Source: an uncultured Alphaproteobacteria bacterium
GTDB taxonomy: Bacteria; Pseudomonadota; Alphaproteobacteria; Rs-D84
Length of the DNA stretch: 26,393 nucleotides
Direction of reading: 5' to 3'
Assembly: GCA_937888635.1 (NCBI GenBank)
Contig: CALARG010000025.1
Span: forward strand, 1-26,393
In this document: in pieces, positions 15,294 to 21,969 of the stretch
Position numbering within the stretch: position 1 is the stretch's first letter
How the letters are laid out: each line of letters starts with the position of its first letter
The notes under the pieces: generated by a model
The model's input: only the letters and a program-made list of their open reading frames with translations
Database searches by the model: none
What the model was told of the DNA's origin: nothing
Translations under genes and position numbers: made by a program

Positions 15294-16130
15294 TTATTTG
15301 TTCGTGGCCAATTTAATTAATTCATGAACAATTTGTGCGCTGGCGGAATCGCCAGATGGCGCGTATTCAACGAATTCAAAACTATGCGCGTCGCGGAAAG
15401 CATGCACCAAGTATTTTGCAGCGTCAACTGTTATACCAAAGCCTGCAGGAACCAAGACATCGCGGAAATATTTTGGATCAATAACATCAAAGTCCAGCGA
15501 TACAACAAATGGACGGTTGCCAATTTGTTCGCGGATTTCGTGAACAGCCGCTTCTAAATCCGATTCGCTGTGCAGTTGGTCGGCCGTGCGCATAAAGATA
15601 TTGTTTTGCTGAACAAATTCTATTTCGGCAGGTTCGTACGAGCGTGTGCCCAGATAAAATACATTTTCGGGGCGCAGGGCAGGTGCCTTCTGTTGTAATG
15701 TCAGCCAACGCGCATCCCCCATTCCCATCAGTGCGCGAACATTTGTGCCGTGTGGTGCACCAGATGCCTGGGTCTGTGCAGATTCTGGGGTGTGAATATC
15801 CAGGTGCGCGTCAATATATACCAGGCATACATCTGATTGGGGTATTTGGTCGCGTATGGCAGTAAAATGGCCATAGTTTACAGAATGGTCCCCGCCAACC
15901 ATTATGTGTGAATCTGTTGGGGTGTTGGCGTATATTTTCTGTTGAATTTCAAAATTTTCGCCAAATCTGTCCTGGGCGCACTTTTCTGCGTCAAATGGCG
16001 CAGGTGTTATCATTGTCCAATTGTCGTCAGGAAACATTTTTCTTATTTCCGCAGGGGCCAGGGCAGGACCATCAGGAATCGCGGTTTTTAAACATCCGCG
16101 GCCATATTCAATACCAATAAATTTTGTCAT
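15294..16130 (-). CDS. Arginase/agmatinase-family ureohydrolase
   Basis: Mn-dependent hydrolase of the ureohydrolase fold, 278 residues. The family members arginase, agmatinase and formimidoylglutamase hydrolyse guanidino-type substrates. All metal-binding motifs are present: GGDHS (His82), DAHLD (Asp107, His109, Asp111) and SLDFDVIDP (Asp213, Asp215). HGTNV at 127-131 matches the arginase-type loop (HG.PV) better than agmatinase, so arginase (arginine to ornithine and urea) is the best single guess. Near the C-terminus EFVEYAP stands where the conserved Glu of arginases (EVNP-like) is expected. The ATG at 16130 overlaps the stop of the upstream gene (ATGA), so translation is coupled to a secreted protein of unknown role, an odd partner for a cytoplasmic enzyme. 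Substrate specificity cannot be read from sequence alone. Confidence 0.9.
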   Translation of the reverse strand: MTKFIGIEYGRGCLKTAIPDGPALAPAEIRKMFPDDNWTMITPAPFDAEKCAQDRFGENFEIQQKIYANTPTDSHIMVGGDHSVNYGHFTAIRDQIPQSDVCLVYIDAHLDIHTPESAQTQASGAPHGTNVRALMGMGDARWLTLQQKAPALRPENVFYLGTRSYEPAEIEFVQQNNIFMRTADQLHSESDLEAAVHEIREQIGNRPFVVSLDFDVIDPKYFRDVLVPAGFGITVDAAKYLVHAFRDAHSFEFVEYAPSGDSASAQIVHELIKLATNK

Positions 16131-17101
16131 TTGTAAGCCTCTATAATACTTTCAGCGGCACTTTTAAGCCGTTGTAATGATTCTTCGTATGTTGCGCAAT
16201 CGCGTGCAATTTCAGAACGATATGCGTCGCGCAGGTTAGATGCCATGTATGAACATCCGCGTAAATGCTGGATGCAAAATTCGTGACCGGTGTTAAACGC
16301 GCCCTGGCCACGGACGCGGCTTTCCATGTCGGCCCAGTTTATATCCAGGGCGTTATCCATATTTGTCCATGAATTTTCGCCACCTGTATATTTGCCGATG
16401 GTGTTCATCCAGTATTCGTTCATTTCAGTGTCTGACCAATTGTTTTCTGATTTGATTGTTAATATTTGAACAATCAGCGATTCTATTGTGCCTTGGTACT
16501 GTGCATCAATTTGTGACAGTTTAGAACTGCAATAGCAGCGATTGTATTTGGTCTTTTCCCGTTCGCAGTATCCGTTCATGCATTCTGTGTAGTCAGTCAG
16601 ACAACGCGCCGAGGATACGCGATTCGTATCGGTTGTTGCATAATTTGCGGCGTTGGCGGCGGCGCGCCCTGTGTATGATGCATCGCCACGCGAAGATGTG
16701 CGCATGGTGGCCGTTGGGCGCAGGCCACTGCGTGCAACAACGCGACGGTTTGTGTTTGTCGCACGTACTGGTGCGGTTCTGGTGCCGGCGCGTGCTGAAT
16801 TTGCTGATATAGCGCGTCGTGCAGTTGTGTTTGTCGCGCCGCGCGCCGTGTTTGTTGGGCGTGGAACAACGCGTCGTGGTGATGACAGGGGGATTGTCTT
16901 AACAACTGTATTAATTGGATTGGTGGATTGTGATGTTGTGACCCCGGGGTTTAGATTTGTGCGCATCTGATTGTTCATGTATGGATACATATAGTTATAA
17001 TTATAGCCCGTTGTGTCGGTCAGTTTTGCATCGCGTGTCATGGCGTGCGCATTTGCCATTATCGCCAGAAAAGTTATAAAAAATGCAATTCTTTTTCTCA
17101 T
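16127..17101 (-). CDS. Secreted protein with Arg/Thr-rich spacer and C-terminal Cys domain (324 aa)
   Basis: Unknown family. The signal peptide is MRKRIAFFITFLAIMANAHA (1-20). Then come a Tyr/Asn/Met stretch (YNYNYMYPYMNNQ), a basic low-complexity region at about 75-155 rich in Arg, Thr, Ala and Asn (RRVVPRPTNTARGATNTTAR and similar), and a folded C-terminal domain from about 165. The domain has clustered cysteines (RCLTDYTECMNGYC, NRCYCSSKL, EFCIQHLRGC, RDCATYEE), an even set suited to disulfides in the periplasm. Trp-rich helices (NNWSDTEMNEYW, INWADMESR) lie between them. The ATG at 17101 has no obvious ribosome site; it is chosen because it gives a proper signal peptide. It is upstream of and coupled to the arginase-family gene. 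It may bind an anionic polymer such as nucleic acid or LPS through the basic spacer; that is a guess. Confidence 0.85.
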   Translation of the reverse strand: MRKRIAFFITFLAIMANAHAMTRDAKLTDTTGYNYNYMYPYMNNQMRTNLNPGVTTSQSTNPINTVVKTIPLSSPRRVVPRPTNTARGATNTTARRAISANSARAGTRTAPVRATNTNRRVVARSGLRPTATMRTSSRGDASYTGRAAANAANYATTDTNRVSSARCLTDYTECMNGYCEREKTKYNRCYCSSKLSQIDAQYQGTIESLIVQILTIKSENNWSDTEMNEYWMNTIGKYTGGENSWTNMDNALDINWADMESRVRGQGAFNTGHEFCIQHLRGCSYMASNLRDAYRSEIARDCATYEESLQRLKSAAESIIEAYK

Positions 17102-17158
17102 TATTTATATGATAGAAAACTTGTTCGTGGTAAACAAGCAGAAAATTTAAATAAAAAT

Positions 17159-17186
17159 TTGCATTTGAAAAAAATACTGTTATAAT
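17159..17186 (+). promoter_or_regulatory. tRNA-Pro promoter
   Basis: TTGCAT (17159-17164) and a consensus TATAAT (17181-17186) are 16 nt apart, 11 nt upstream of the tRNA 5' end. It is divergent from the gene starting at 17101. Confidence 0.7.
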
Positions 17187-17197
17187 AGGTCTCGTTT

Positions 17198-17274
17198 CGG
17201 GGTGTAGCTCAGTCTGGTAGAGTGCTTGGTTTGGGACCAAGATGTCGAAGGTTCGAATCCTTTCGCCCCGACCA
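17198..17274 (+). tRNA. tRNA-Pro(UGG)
   Basis: 77 nt with encoded CCA. Acceptor arms CGGGGTG and CGCCCCG pair fully (one G-T). The D arm contains AGCTCAG..TGGTAGAG, the anticodon stem is CTTGG/CCAAG with loop TTTGGGA (anticodon TGG, reading CCA/CCG and other CCN codons), and the T arm has GGTTCGAATCC. Confidence 0.97.
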
Positions 17275-17294
17275 GATTTTTTTTAAAAGTTCTG

Positions 17295-17320
17295 AACCCA
17301 GCGTAAATGCTGGGTTTTTT
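17295..17320 (+). terminator. Intrinsic terminator after tRNA-Pro
   Basis: AACCCAGC-GTAAAT-GCTGGGTT followed by TTTT, 20 nt after the tRNA. Confidence 0.93.
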
Positions 17321-17321
17321 G

Positions 17322-17543
17322 ATGTTTTCTGCATTTAATACGGTCTGTTTGGTACTGACCGTAAGTGATGATAGCGTTGATAGTAATGAAAATATTATTC
17401 GTGCGTTTTCACAATATTCACTTGCTTACACAAAAGAATATGTTTTAAATTTGGCAAAAGGTTTTGGGGTGCCTGCGTATATACCTGTGACAGGACGATA
17501 TAATGTTAATTTGTTTATGCGTGGTGGTGCAGAGCGCGAATGA
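17322..17543 (+). CDS. Doubtful small ORF (73 aa), possibly a gene remnant
   Basis: An ATG at 17322 directly after the tRNA terminator opens 73 codons (MFSAFNTVCLVLTVSDDSVD at the start, LNLAKGFGVPAYIPVTGRYN later). An in-frame ATG at 17307 lies in the terminator stem and is unlikely. No ribosome site and no promoter are visible. Composition is protein-like from about residue 25 on, so it may be the tail end of a decayed gene next to the tRNA. I see nothing else in 17321-17570. Confidence 0.3.
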   Translation: MFSAFNTVCLVLTVSDDSVDSNENIIRAFSQYSLAYTKEYVLNLAKGFGVPAYIPVTGRYNVNLFMRGGAERE

Positions 17544-17578
17544 GTGTTTTGGCACTTTGGTCATAGGTAGAAAAAAAT

Positions 17579-17607
17579 AAAACCGTCGTATTTACGACGG
17601 TTTTTTT
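17579..17607. terminator. Bidirectional intrinsic terminator
   Basis: AAACCGTCGTA-TTT-ACGACGGTTT flanked by an A-run on the left and a T-run on the right. It can end the minus-strand Cys-rich gene (stop at 17623) and any plus-strand transcript from the tRNA side. Confidence 0.92.
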
Positions 17608-17622
17608 ATATCAAATAATTTT

Positions 17623-18999
17623 TTACTTAGGGTCAATACCTGTCCCGATTCCTTGATCGGGGGCTTCTTCAACGGGTGCCCCTGATTGTGTCTTGTTTTC
17701 TATACCTGTGGCGCATTCTTTAAATGCTATTGGGTCAACATGTTGCCAGCATGCGCGCAATTCTTGTTGTGTCATGGTCTTGTATGCGCCCTGGGGCTTA
17801 TGTGATGTCCAATAGTCACCACCTGGACATATTTTATCGCTGGGGCACGAGTCGCAGGATTCTGTGTTCGCAGGCAGATAGTATCCCTGGGGGCATGTGA
17901 CCTTGACCGCGTCTTTTAGCCCCAGCGTATCTTCATAGGTGCCACTGTCGCAAAATGTTTGTTTTACGCCCGGACAATATTTATCAGGCGGACAAGGAAG
18001 AAGCTTTTTATAAAGCATTGATTTTTTTGATCCGTTATCAAATTTTTTTATGTCGCAATAATCGCTGGTTAATTTTTCAGACATATAATACCCGGGTTTG
18101 CAGGTGACATAATAAGGAGTGCCTTTTAGGTCGTATTTTTTTGTAGAGTCATTCCAAAATACGCTTTCGTCGGCGGCATAATCGCTGCGCTTGTTTTTGA
18201 AACGATAAACCATACGACATTCCGTTACTTTCGTTTTACCTTCTAGGCTGTCCCATGTTGGGATATATGAATTATTACCAATTATAACAGCACCTTCGCC
18301 GTCAGATGCATAATAGTTTTCTGGGTATGTGGATTCGGCACGCCAATGTTCGGGAACTGCAGCGGGGCAGGGGGTTGCACCTTTGGTGCCGCCTTCGCAG
18401 TAATAGCCACCGGGACAATCAATGCAACTGTTGCCATCTTTGGAGTATTGACCGGCCTTGCATGATTTTTTGGGTTTCTTTACGCATGCAGATTTGCTGG
18501 CACTTTTTGTGGAATTTGTTGTCTGATCTGATGCGCATGCCTTGATGCCCTGGTCGGATGTAAAACTGGGTAATACATCTTTTATGCCTTCGCAATAACT
18601 GCCAACAGGGCAATCGGTGCAAATATTAAATTTTTTTGGCAGATATTTACCCGCAGGGCATGTTATCTTTTGATTATATATTCGCATGCCTTGTTCATTT
18701 GTCTTGTAGCAATCTGTAGAACTTCTGGCACCGCTGAGTGAGAGCGGAAAATCGGGCGGGCATAAATACACGCCGGCCTTGTTTATGTTGGAAACCTTGT
18801 CCCATCTTTCTTTGCAGCCATCCCTGACATCACCCCACCACCAGTTGGCGCAACTGTCAGAACCTGTGCAATAGCAACCTGGTTGACAGTCGTATTTAAA
18901 GACAGCAGCCTTGCAATATTTGCCAGCAGACGATTTCGCCTGGGCAGTCATAGTTGTACAGGCAATGAATAGCATCAAAGACAGCTTTAAAATCCGCAT
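17623..18999 (-). CDS. Secreted Cys-rich protein with GYYC-type repeats (458 aa)
   Basis: The ATG at 18999 is chosen because it begins a clean signal peptide (MRILKLSLMLFIACTTMTAQA) and has AGGAAAGG about 12 nt upstream; an in-frame start at 19041 lies beyond that ribosome site and close to the -10. About 30 cysteines fall in a loose repeat: CPAGKYLP..CTDCPVGSYCEG, CKAGQYS..CIDCPGGYYCEG, CKPGYYMS, CPPDKYCPG, and CPQGYYLP..CDSCPSDKICPGG. These resemble the short Cys-rich modules of eukaryotic ephrin-receptor/GCC2-GCC3 type found in many surface proteins, here as a bacterial exported protein. Disulfide formation in the periplasm or outside is expected. Between modules are less Cys-rich stretches (e.g. 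YPENYYASDGEGAVIIGNNS). The acidic tail (GAPVEEAPDQGIGTGIDPK) has no anchor. Ligand and role unknown. It is a single-gene unit with its own promoter and terminator, divergent from the MarR gene. Confidence 0.9.
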   Translation of the reverse strand: MRILKLSLMLFIACTTMTAQAKSSAGKYCKAAVFKYDCQPGCYCTGSDSCANWWWGDVRDGCKERWDKVSNINKAGVYLCPPDFPLSLSGARSSTDCYKTNEQGMRIYNQKITCPAGKYLPKKFNICTDCPVGSYCEGIKDVLPSFTSDQGIKACASDQTTNSTKSASKSACVKKPKKSCKAGQYSKDGNSCIDCPGGYYCEGGTKGATPCPAAVPEHWRAESTYPENYYASDGEGAVIIGNNSYIPTWDSLEGKTKVTECRMVYRFKNKRSDYAADESVFWNDSTKKYDLKGTPYYVTCKPGYYMSEKLTSDYCDIKKFDNGSKKSMLYKKLLPCPPDKYCPGVKQTFCDSGTYEDTLGLKDAVKVTCPQGYYLPANTESCDSCPSDKICPGGDYWTSHKPQGAYKTMTQQELRACWQHVDPIAFKECATGIENKTQSGAPVEEAPDQGIGTGIDPK

Positions 19000-19031
19000 A
19001 ATGTAGGTTAACCTTTCCTTAATTGGTTGTA

Positions 19032-19060
19032 AGTGTATCATATTTTGTTTTTTTGTTCAA
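19032..19060 (-). promoter_or_regulatory. Promoter of the Cys-rich gene
   Basis: On the minus strand TTGAAC (19060-19055) and TACACT (19037-19032) are 17 nt apart, placing the transcript start about 25 nt upstream of the coding start at 18999. Confidence 0.7.
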
Positions 19061-19083
19061 TCTCTTTATTTATATGTTTTTGC

Positions 19084-19128
19084 TTGATTTGGTTTATGTG
19101 TATTAACTATTATAGTTAATTATGATAA
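19084..19128 (+). promoter_or_regulatory. marR promoter with overlapping MarR-type operator
   Basis: TTGATT (19084-19089) and TATTAT (19108-19113), 18 nt apart. The -10 lies in a perfect 19-bp palindrome ATTAACTAT-T-ATAGTTAAT (19102-19120). A third half-site reads ATAAACTAT just downstream (near 19123-19132) and faces the second arm. Binding there would block RNA polymerase, so autorepression by the following MarR protein is expected and the divergent Cys-rich promoter 40 bp away could also be touched. Confidence 0.75.
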
Positions 19129-19150
19129 ACTATTAAAAAGGGGTTAATTG

Positions 19151-19534
19151 ATGTTTGGTTTGTTTTTGTTTTGTCATAACTGTGCGCGCGGTATGGAAAA
19201 ATTACCGTTGCGTTTTGGGGATATTGTATTGCTACATATTCTTTGCAGTCGTCCGGGCGGGCATACGCCGGCAACTTTGGCGGCAGATTTAGGGGTGTCA
19301 AAGCCAATGATAACGATGCGATTAAATAATCTTATCCAGGATGGTTATGTTGTGCGCTTGCCATCGCCAACGGATGGGCGCAGTGTGTATGTCATGCCAA
19401 CAAAAAAGGCAACGGATGTAATCGCCCAAATAGAGCAGGCGCCAGTGTTGAAAAAAATAAAAGAAAAGTTAGGTGCGAAAAATTTTGATAAATTTTTAGA
19501 ATTAATAAATCTGGCCAACAAGGCGTTTAATTAA
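19151..19534 (+). CDS. MarR-family transcriptional regulator
   Basis: A 127-residue winged-helix DNA-binding protein. The ATG at 19151 follows AAAGGGG (19137-19143). The recognition region GGHTPATLAADLGVSKPMIT MRLNNLIQDGYVVR is the typical helix-turn-helix, followed by the wing SPTDGRSVYVMPTKKA with the family's DGR signature, and a C-terminal dimerisation helix (KIKEKLGAKNFDKFLELINL). It is slightly shorter than usual (about 140). It lies directly upstream of the efflux operon with a terminator between, so it most likely represses itself and the exporter and releases DNA on binding a phenolic or drug-like ligand. The ligand is not predictable. Confidence 0.9.
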   Translation: MFGLFLFCHNCARGMEKLPLRFGDIVLLHILCSRPGGHTPATLAADLGVSKPMITMRLNNLIQDGYVVRLPSPTDGRSVYVMPTKKATDVIAQIEQAPVLKKIKEKLGAKNFDKFLELINLANKAFN

Positions 19535-19543
19535 GAATTCATA

Positions 19544-19568
19544 CCCGGCGAAAATGCCGGATTTTTTT
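19544..19568 (+). terminator. Terminator between marR and the export operon
   Basis: CCGGC-GAAAAT-GCCGG followed by ATTTTTTT. The stem is short (5 bp), so partial read-through into the exporter genes is plausible. Confidence 0.8.
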
Positions 19569-19582
19569 GGCATAATTATGCC
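19569..19582. repeat. Perfect 14-bp palindrome touching the adaptor start codon
   Basis: GGCATAATTATGCC ends exactly one base before the ATG at 19583 and takes the place where a ribosome site should be. It contains CATAAT, a plausible -10, which would give a leaderless mRNA starting at the ATG, but no -35 is evident. It may be an operator. Confidence 0.55.
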
Positions 19583-20347
19583 ATGAAAAACGCAAAATTA
19601 GTTAAAAAATTGGGGTTGGTTGTAATTGGAATATTTGCAATAATTGCTGTGATTATTGTTGTAAAATATTTTGTTGCAAAAAAGCCTTATTATTTTGCAG
19701 GAACATTAGAAACGACTAAGGTTGTTTTGTCGGCGCGTGTGGCGTCTGATATTTCCGATGTTTTTGTGATAGAAGGTGATAATGTTTATGCGGGACAACC
19801 GTTGATGGAACTGTCGTGTGATGCGTATAAAATAATAGCGCGACAAATTAATTCTGATTATGAAAGGGCGACGCAATTGTTGGCGCGTGGTCATCTGTCC
19901 CAGGCAGAATATGATATAATAACACGCAATAAACAAGATAATGATTTGCGACTGAAATGGTGTGTGATAACCGCACCAATAAACGGTGTCGTTATCACAC
20001 GGTTTCATGAAGTAGGCGAAGTTGTTGGACCGGGCAGTGTTTTGATATCTGTTGCAAACCCTCGTGATATATGGGCGTATTTCTATGTGCCGTATGAAAT
20101 GTTGGCGGGGTTGAAAATAGGTCAAAAGGTTGTCGGTATTTTACCAGAAGCCAATAATATGAAATTTTATGGTCGTATTATAAAAATAAGTGAGGTTGCA
20201 GAGTTTACCCCAAAAAATGTACAAACCCGCGATGAAAGAATGCGCCTGGTGTATGGGGTCAAGGTGCAGTTTGATAACCAAGATTTAGTGCTGAAATCGG
20301 GTATGACGATTGAAAGTACATTGTTGCCAGAAAATGAACAGAATTGA
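19583..20347 (+). CDS. HlyD/YbhG-like periplasmic adaptor (membrane fusion protein) of an ABC exporter
   Basis: 254 residues. An N-terminal membrane anchor (about 9-33, LGLVVIGIFAIIAVIIVVKYF) is followed by the barrel-sandwich half VVLSARVASDISDVFVIEGDNVYAGQPLMEL. Next is a very short helical hairpin (about 80-120, QINSDYERATQLLARGHLSQ), then the matching half ITAPINGVVITRFHEVGEVVGPGSVLISV and the beta-barrel domain (IWAYFYVPYEMLAGLKIGQKV). The family links inner-membrane transporters to a TolC-type channel. It is shorter than YbhG (about 330), most of the loss being in the hairpin. It is the first gene of the five-gene transporter set and its 3' end overlaps the ATPase gene by 14 nt. No ribosome site is visible at the ATG (see the palindrome entry). 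Confidence 0.92.
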   Translation: MKNAKLVKKLGLVVIGIFAIIAVIIVVKYFVAKKPYYFAGTLETTKVVLSARVASDISDVFVIEGDNVYAGQPLMELSCDAYKIIARQINSDYERATQLLARGHLSQAEYDIITRNKQDNDLRLKWCVITAPINGVVITRFHEVGEVVGPGSVLISVANPRDIWAYFYVPYEMLAGLKIGQKVVGILPEANNMKFYGRIIKISEVAEFTPKNVQTRDERMRLVYGVKVQFDNQDLVLKSGMTIESTLLPENEQN

Positions 20348-21077
20348 AATTCATGTTTCAAATATCTCAAAATGGTTCAAGGAATTGCGCGCTTTGGACG
20401 ATGTTTCTGCGCGTTTTTATGATGGGCAGTTGTATGGAATTGTTGGACCAGCAGGTGCAGGAAAGACAACATTGTTTCGGATAATGTTGGATTTAATGCG
20501 TGCCAATGCAGGGCGTATAATATATTATGAAAATGGTCGTGAAATATCATACAGCAAAATTCAAGAACATATTGCATATATGCCGCAAAGTCAAAGCCTG
20601 TATTCTGATTTATCTGTGGCAGAACATTTAGATTTTTTTAGAAATTTGTATGGAATTGATGACAGAGATTTTGTGCAGAAAAAATCTGAATTATTGCATT
20701 TGGCGCGATTGGATAAGTTTGTAGACCGGCCGGCGGGTAAATTGTCGGGTGGGATGTATAAAAAGTTGGGGTTAATATGCGCGTTGTTGCGGTCGCCACA
20801 GATTATGTTCTTGGACGAGCCGACAAATGGTGTTGATCCAATCAGCCGCCGGGAATTTTGGGGGTTGTTAAATGATGCCAGGGCGCGTGGTATTATGGTT
20901 GTGATGTCTACGGCATATATGGACGAGGCCGAACGATGCGATAATGTTATTTTGATGGAACGTGGACATATTCTGGCCGTTGGTAAACCAGATGCGCTGT
21001 TGCGTAAATATAACAGCCATAATTTTGACGAATTGTTTTTAAAGCGCGGAGGGGTAGATGAGCAAAATTATGGTTAG
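20334..21077 (+). CDS. ABC exporter ATPase 1 (YbhF N-half-like)
   Basis: 247 residues. The start at 20334 (MNRIEIHVSN) lies inside the 3' end of the adaptor gene; earlier in-frame starts have no support. Walker A is GPAGAGKTT at 38-46, the Q-loop is in YMPQSQSLYSDLSV, the signature is LSGGMYKK near 137, and the Walker B is IMFLDEPTNGVDP near 157. The switch region reads STAYMDEAE, with Ala where ABC ATPases usually have the H-loop His. I recall the same in the first half of E. coli YbhF, so this looks like an inherited family trait and not recent damage. It powers the exporter together with ATPase 2. The stop falls 20 nt inside the next gene. Confidence 0.93.
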   Translation: MNRIEIHVSNISKWFKELRALDDVSARFYDGQLYGIVGPAGAGKTTLFRIMLDLMRANAGRIIYYENGREISYSKIQEHIAYMPQSQSLYSDLSVAEHLDFFRNLYGIDDRDFVQKKSELLHLARLDKFVDRPAGKLSGGMYKKLGLICALLRSPQIMFLDEPTNGVDPISRREFWGLLNDARARGIMVVMSTAYMDEAERCDNVILMERGHILAVGKPDALLRKYNSHNFDELFLKRGGVDEQNYG

Positions 21078-21969
21078 TGTGCGCAATATGTCGGTACAAT
21101 TTGGAGATTTCTTTGCGGTGCGCGATGTGTCGTTTGATGTTGCGCAGGGGGAAATTTTTGGTTTCTTGGGGGCGAATGGTGCAGGCAAAACCACAACAAT
21201 ACGCGTGTTGTGTGGATTGATTCCTGCTAGTTCAGGTGTGGTTATAATTGATGGGGAAAAATTTGCTGCGGGACGCGAAGATGATATAAAAAAACGTGTG
21301 GGATATATGTCGCAACGATTTACATTGTATAATGATTTGTCTGTGCGTGAAAATTTTGATTTTGCAGCCAGCCTGCATAAATTAAGTAAGCAAGTGTATT
21401 TGTCGCATCGCAAAAGATTATTGGATTTTATCGGATTTGATAATCGTATGAATACAATTGTTCGTGATTTGCCGGGTGGTATTAAGCAAGAGGTGGCGTT
21501 GTGTGTCGCGTTGTTGCATGACCCAAAGATAATATTTCTGGATGAACCGACCGCAGGTGTTGCCCCCAGCGCACGTGCCAGATTCTGGAAATTAATAAGC
21601 ATTTTGGCGCAAAATGGAAAAACAGTATTTGTGACGACGCACTATATGGATGAAGCGGAAAATTGCAGTCGGATTGCATTGATGCGGGCAGGGGAATTGA
21701 TTGCAATTGATGGGCCAGATGAACTGAAACGCAAAACCTTTGGTGATTCGTTGTTCAGTTTGCGGGCGCGTGTAAAGAATCCGGCCATCCCAACGCCAGA
21801 TGTAATTGATATATGGCAACCATACGGGGCAAATTTTCATCTGCGATTTCGTGATGGGGTAAATATTGTGATGCATTTACGAAAACTAAAACGCGATTGG
21901 GAAATAACACAGATAAAACCATCATTGGAAGATGTCTTTATACGACTGGTTGAAGGGGAAAATAGATGA
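21058..21969 (+). CDS. ABC exporter ATPase 2 (YbhF C-half-like)
   Basis: 303 residues. The ATG at 21058 has GCGGAGGGG upstream (21045-21053). Walker A is GANGAGKTTT at 38-47, the Q-loop is in YMSQRFTLYNDLSV, the signature is degenerate LPGGIKQ near 139, the Walker B is IIFLDEPTAGVAP near 158, and an intact H-loop TTHYMDEAE is near 193. The C-terminal 80 residues (LRARVKNPAIPTPDVIDIWQ) are the regulatory extension common in ABC-2 ATPases. The two ATPases complement each other: one lacks the H-loop His, the other has a changed signature, which suggests a heterodimer with one or unequal active sites. The stop and next start overlap as ATGA. Confidence 0.94.
   Translation: MSKIMVSVRNMSVQFGDFFAVRDVSFDVAQGEIFGFLGANGAGKTTTIRVLCGLIPASSGVVIIDGEKFAAGREDDIKKRVGYMSQRFTLYNDLSVRENFDFAASLHKLSKQVYLSHRKRLLDFIGFDNRMNTIVRDLPGGIKQEVALCVALLHDPKIIFLDEPTAGVAPSARARFWKLISILAQNGKTVFVTTHYMDEAENCSRIALMRAGELIAIDGPDELKRKTFGDSLFSLRARVKNPAIPTPDVIDIWQPYGANFHLRFRDGVNIVMHLRKLKRDWEITQIKPSLEDVFIRLVEGENR

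Noticed and set aside
17198..17543. tRNA-Pro as a phage or island attachment site, with the small ORF as integration scar
   Set aside because: No second copy of the tRNA 3' end and no integrase gene could be found in the window.
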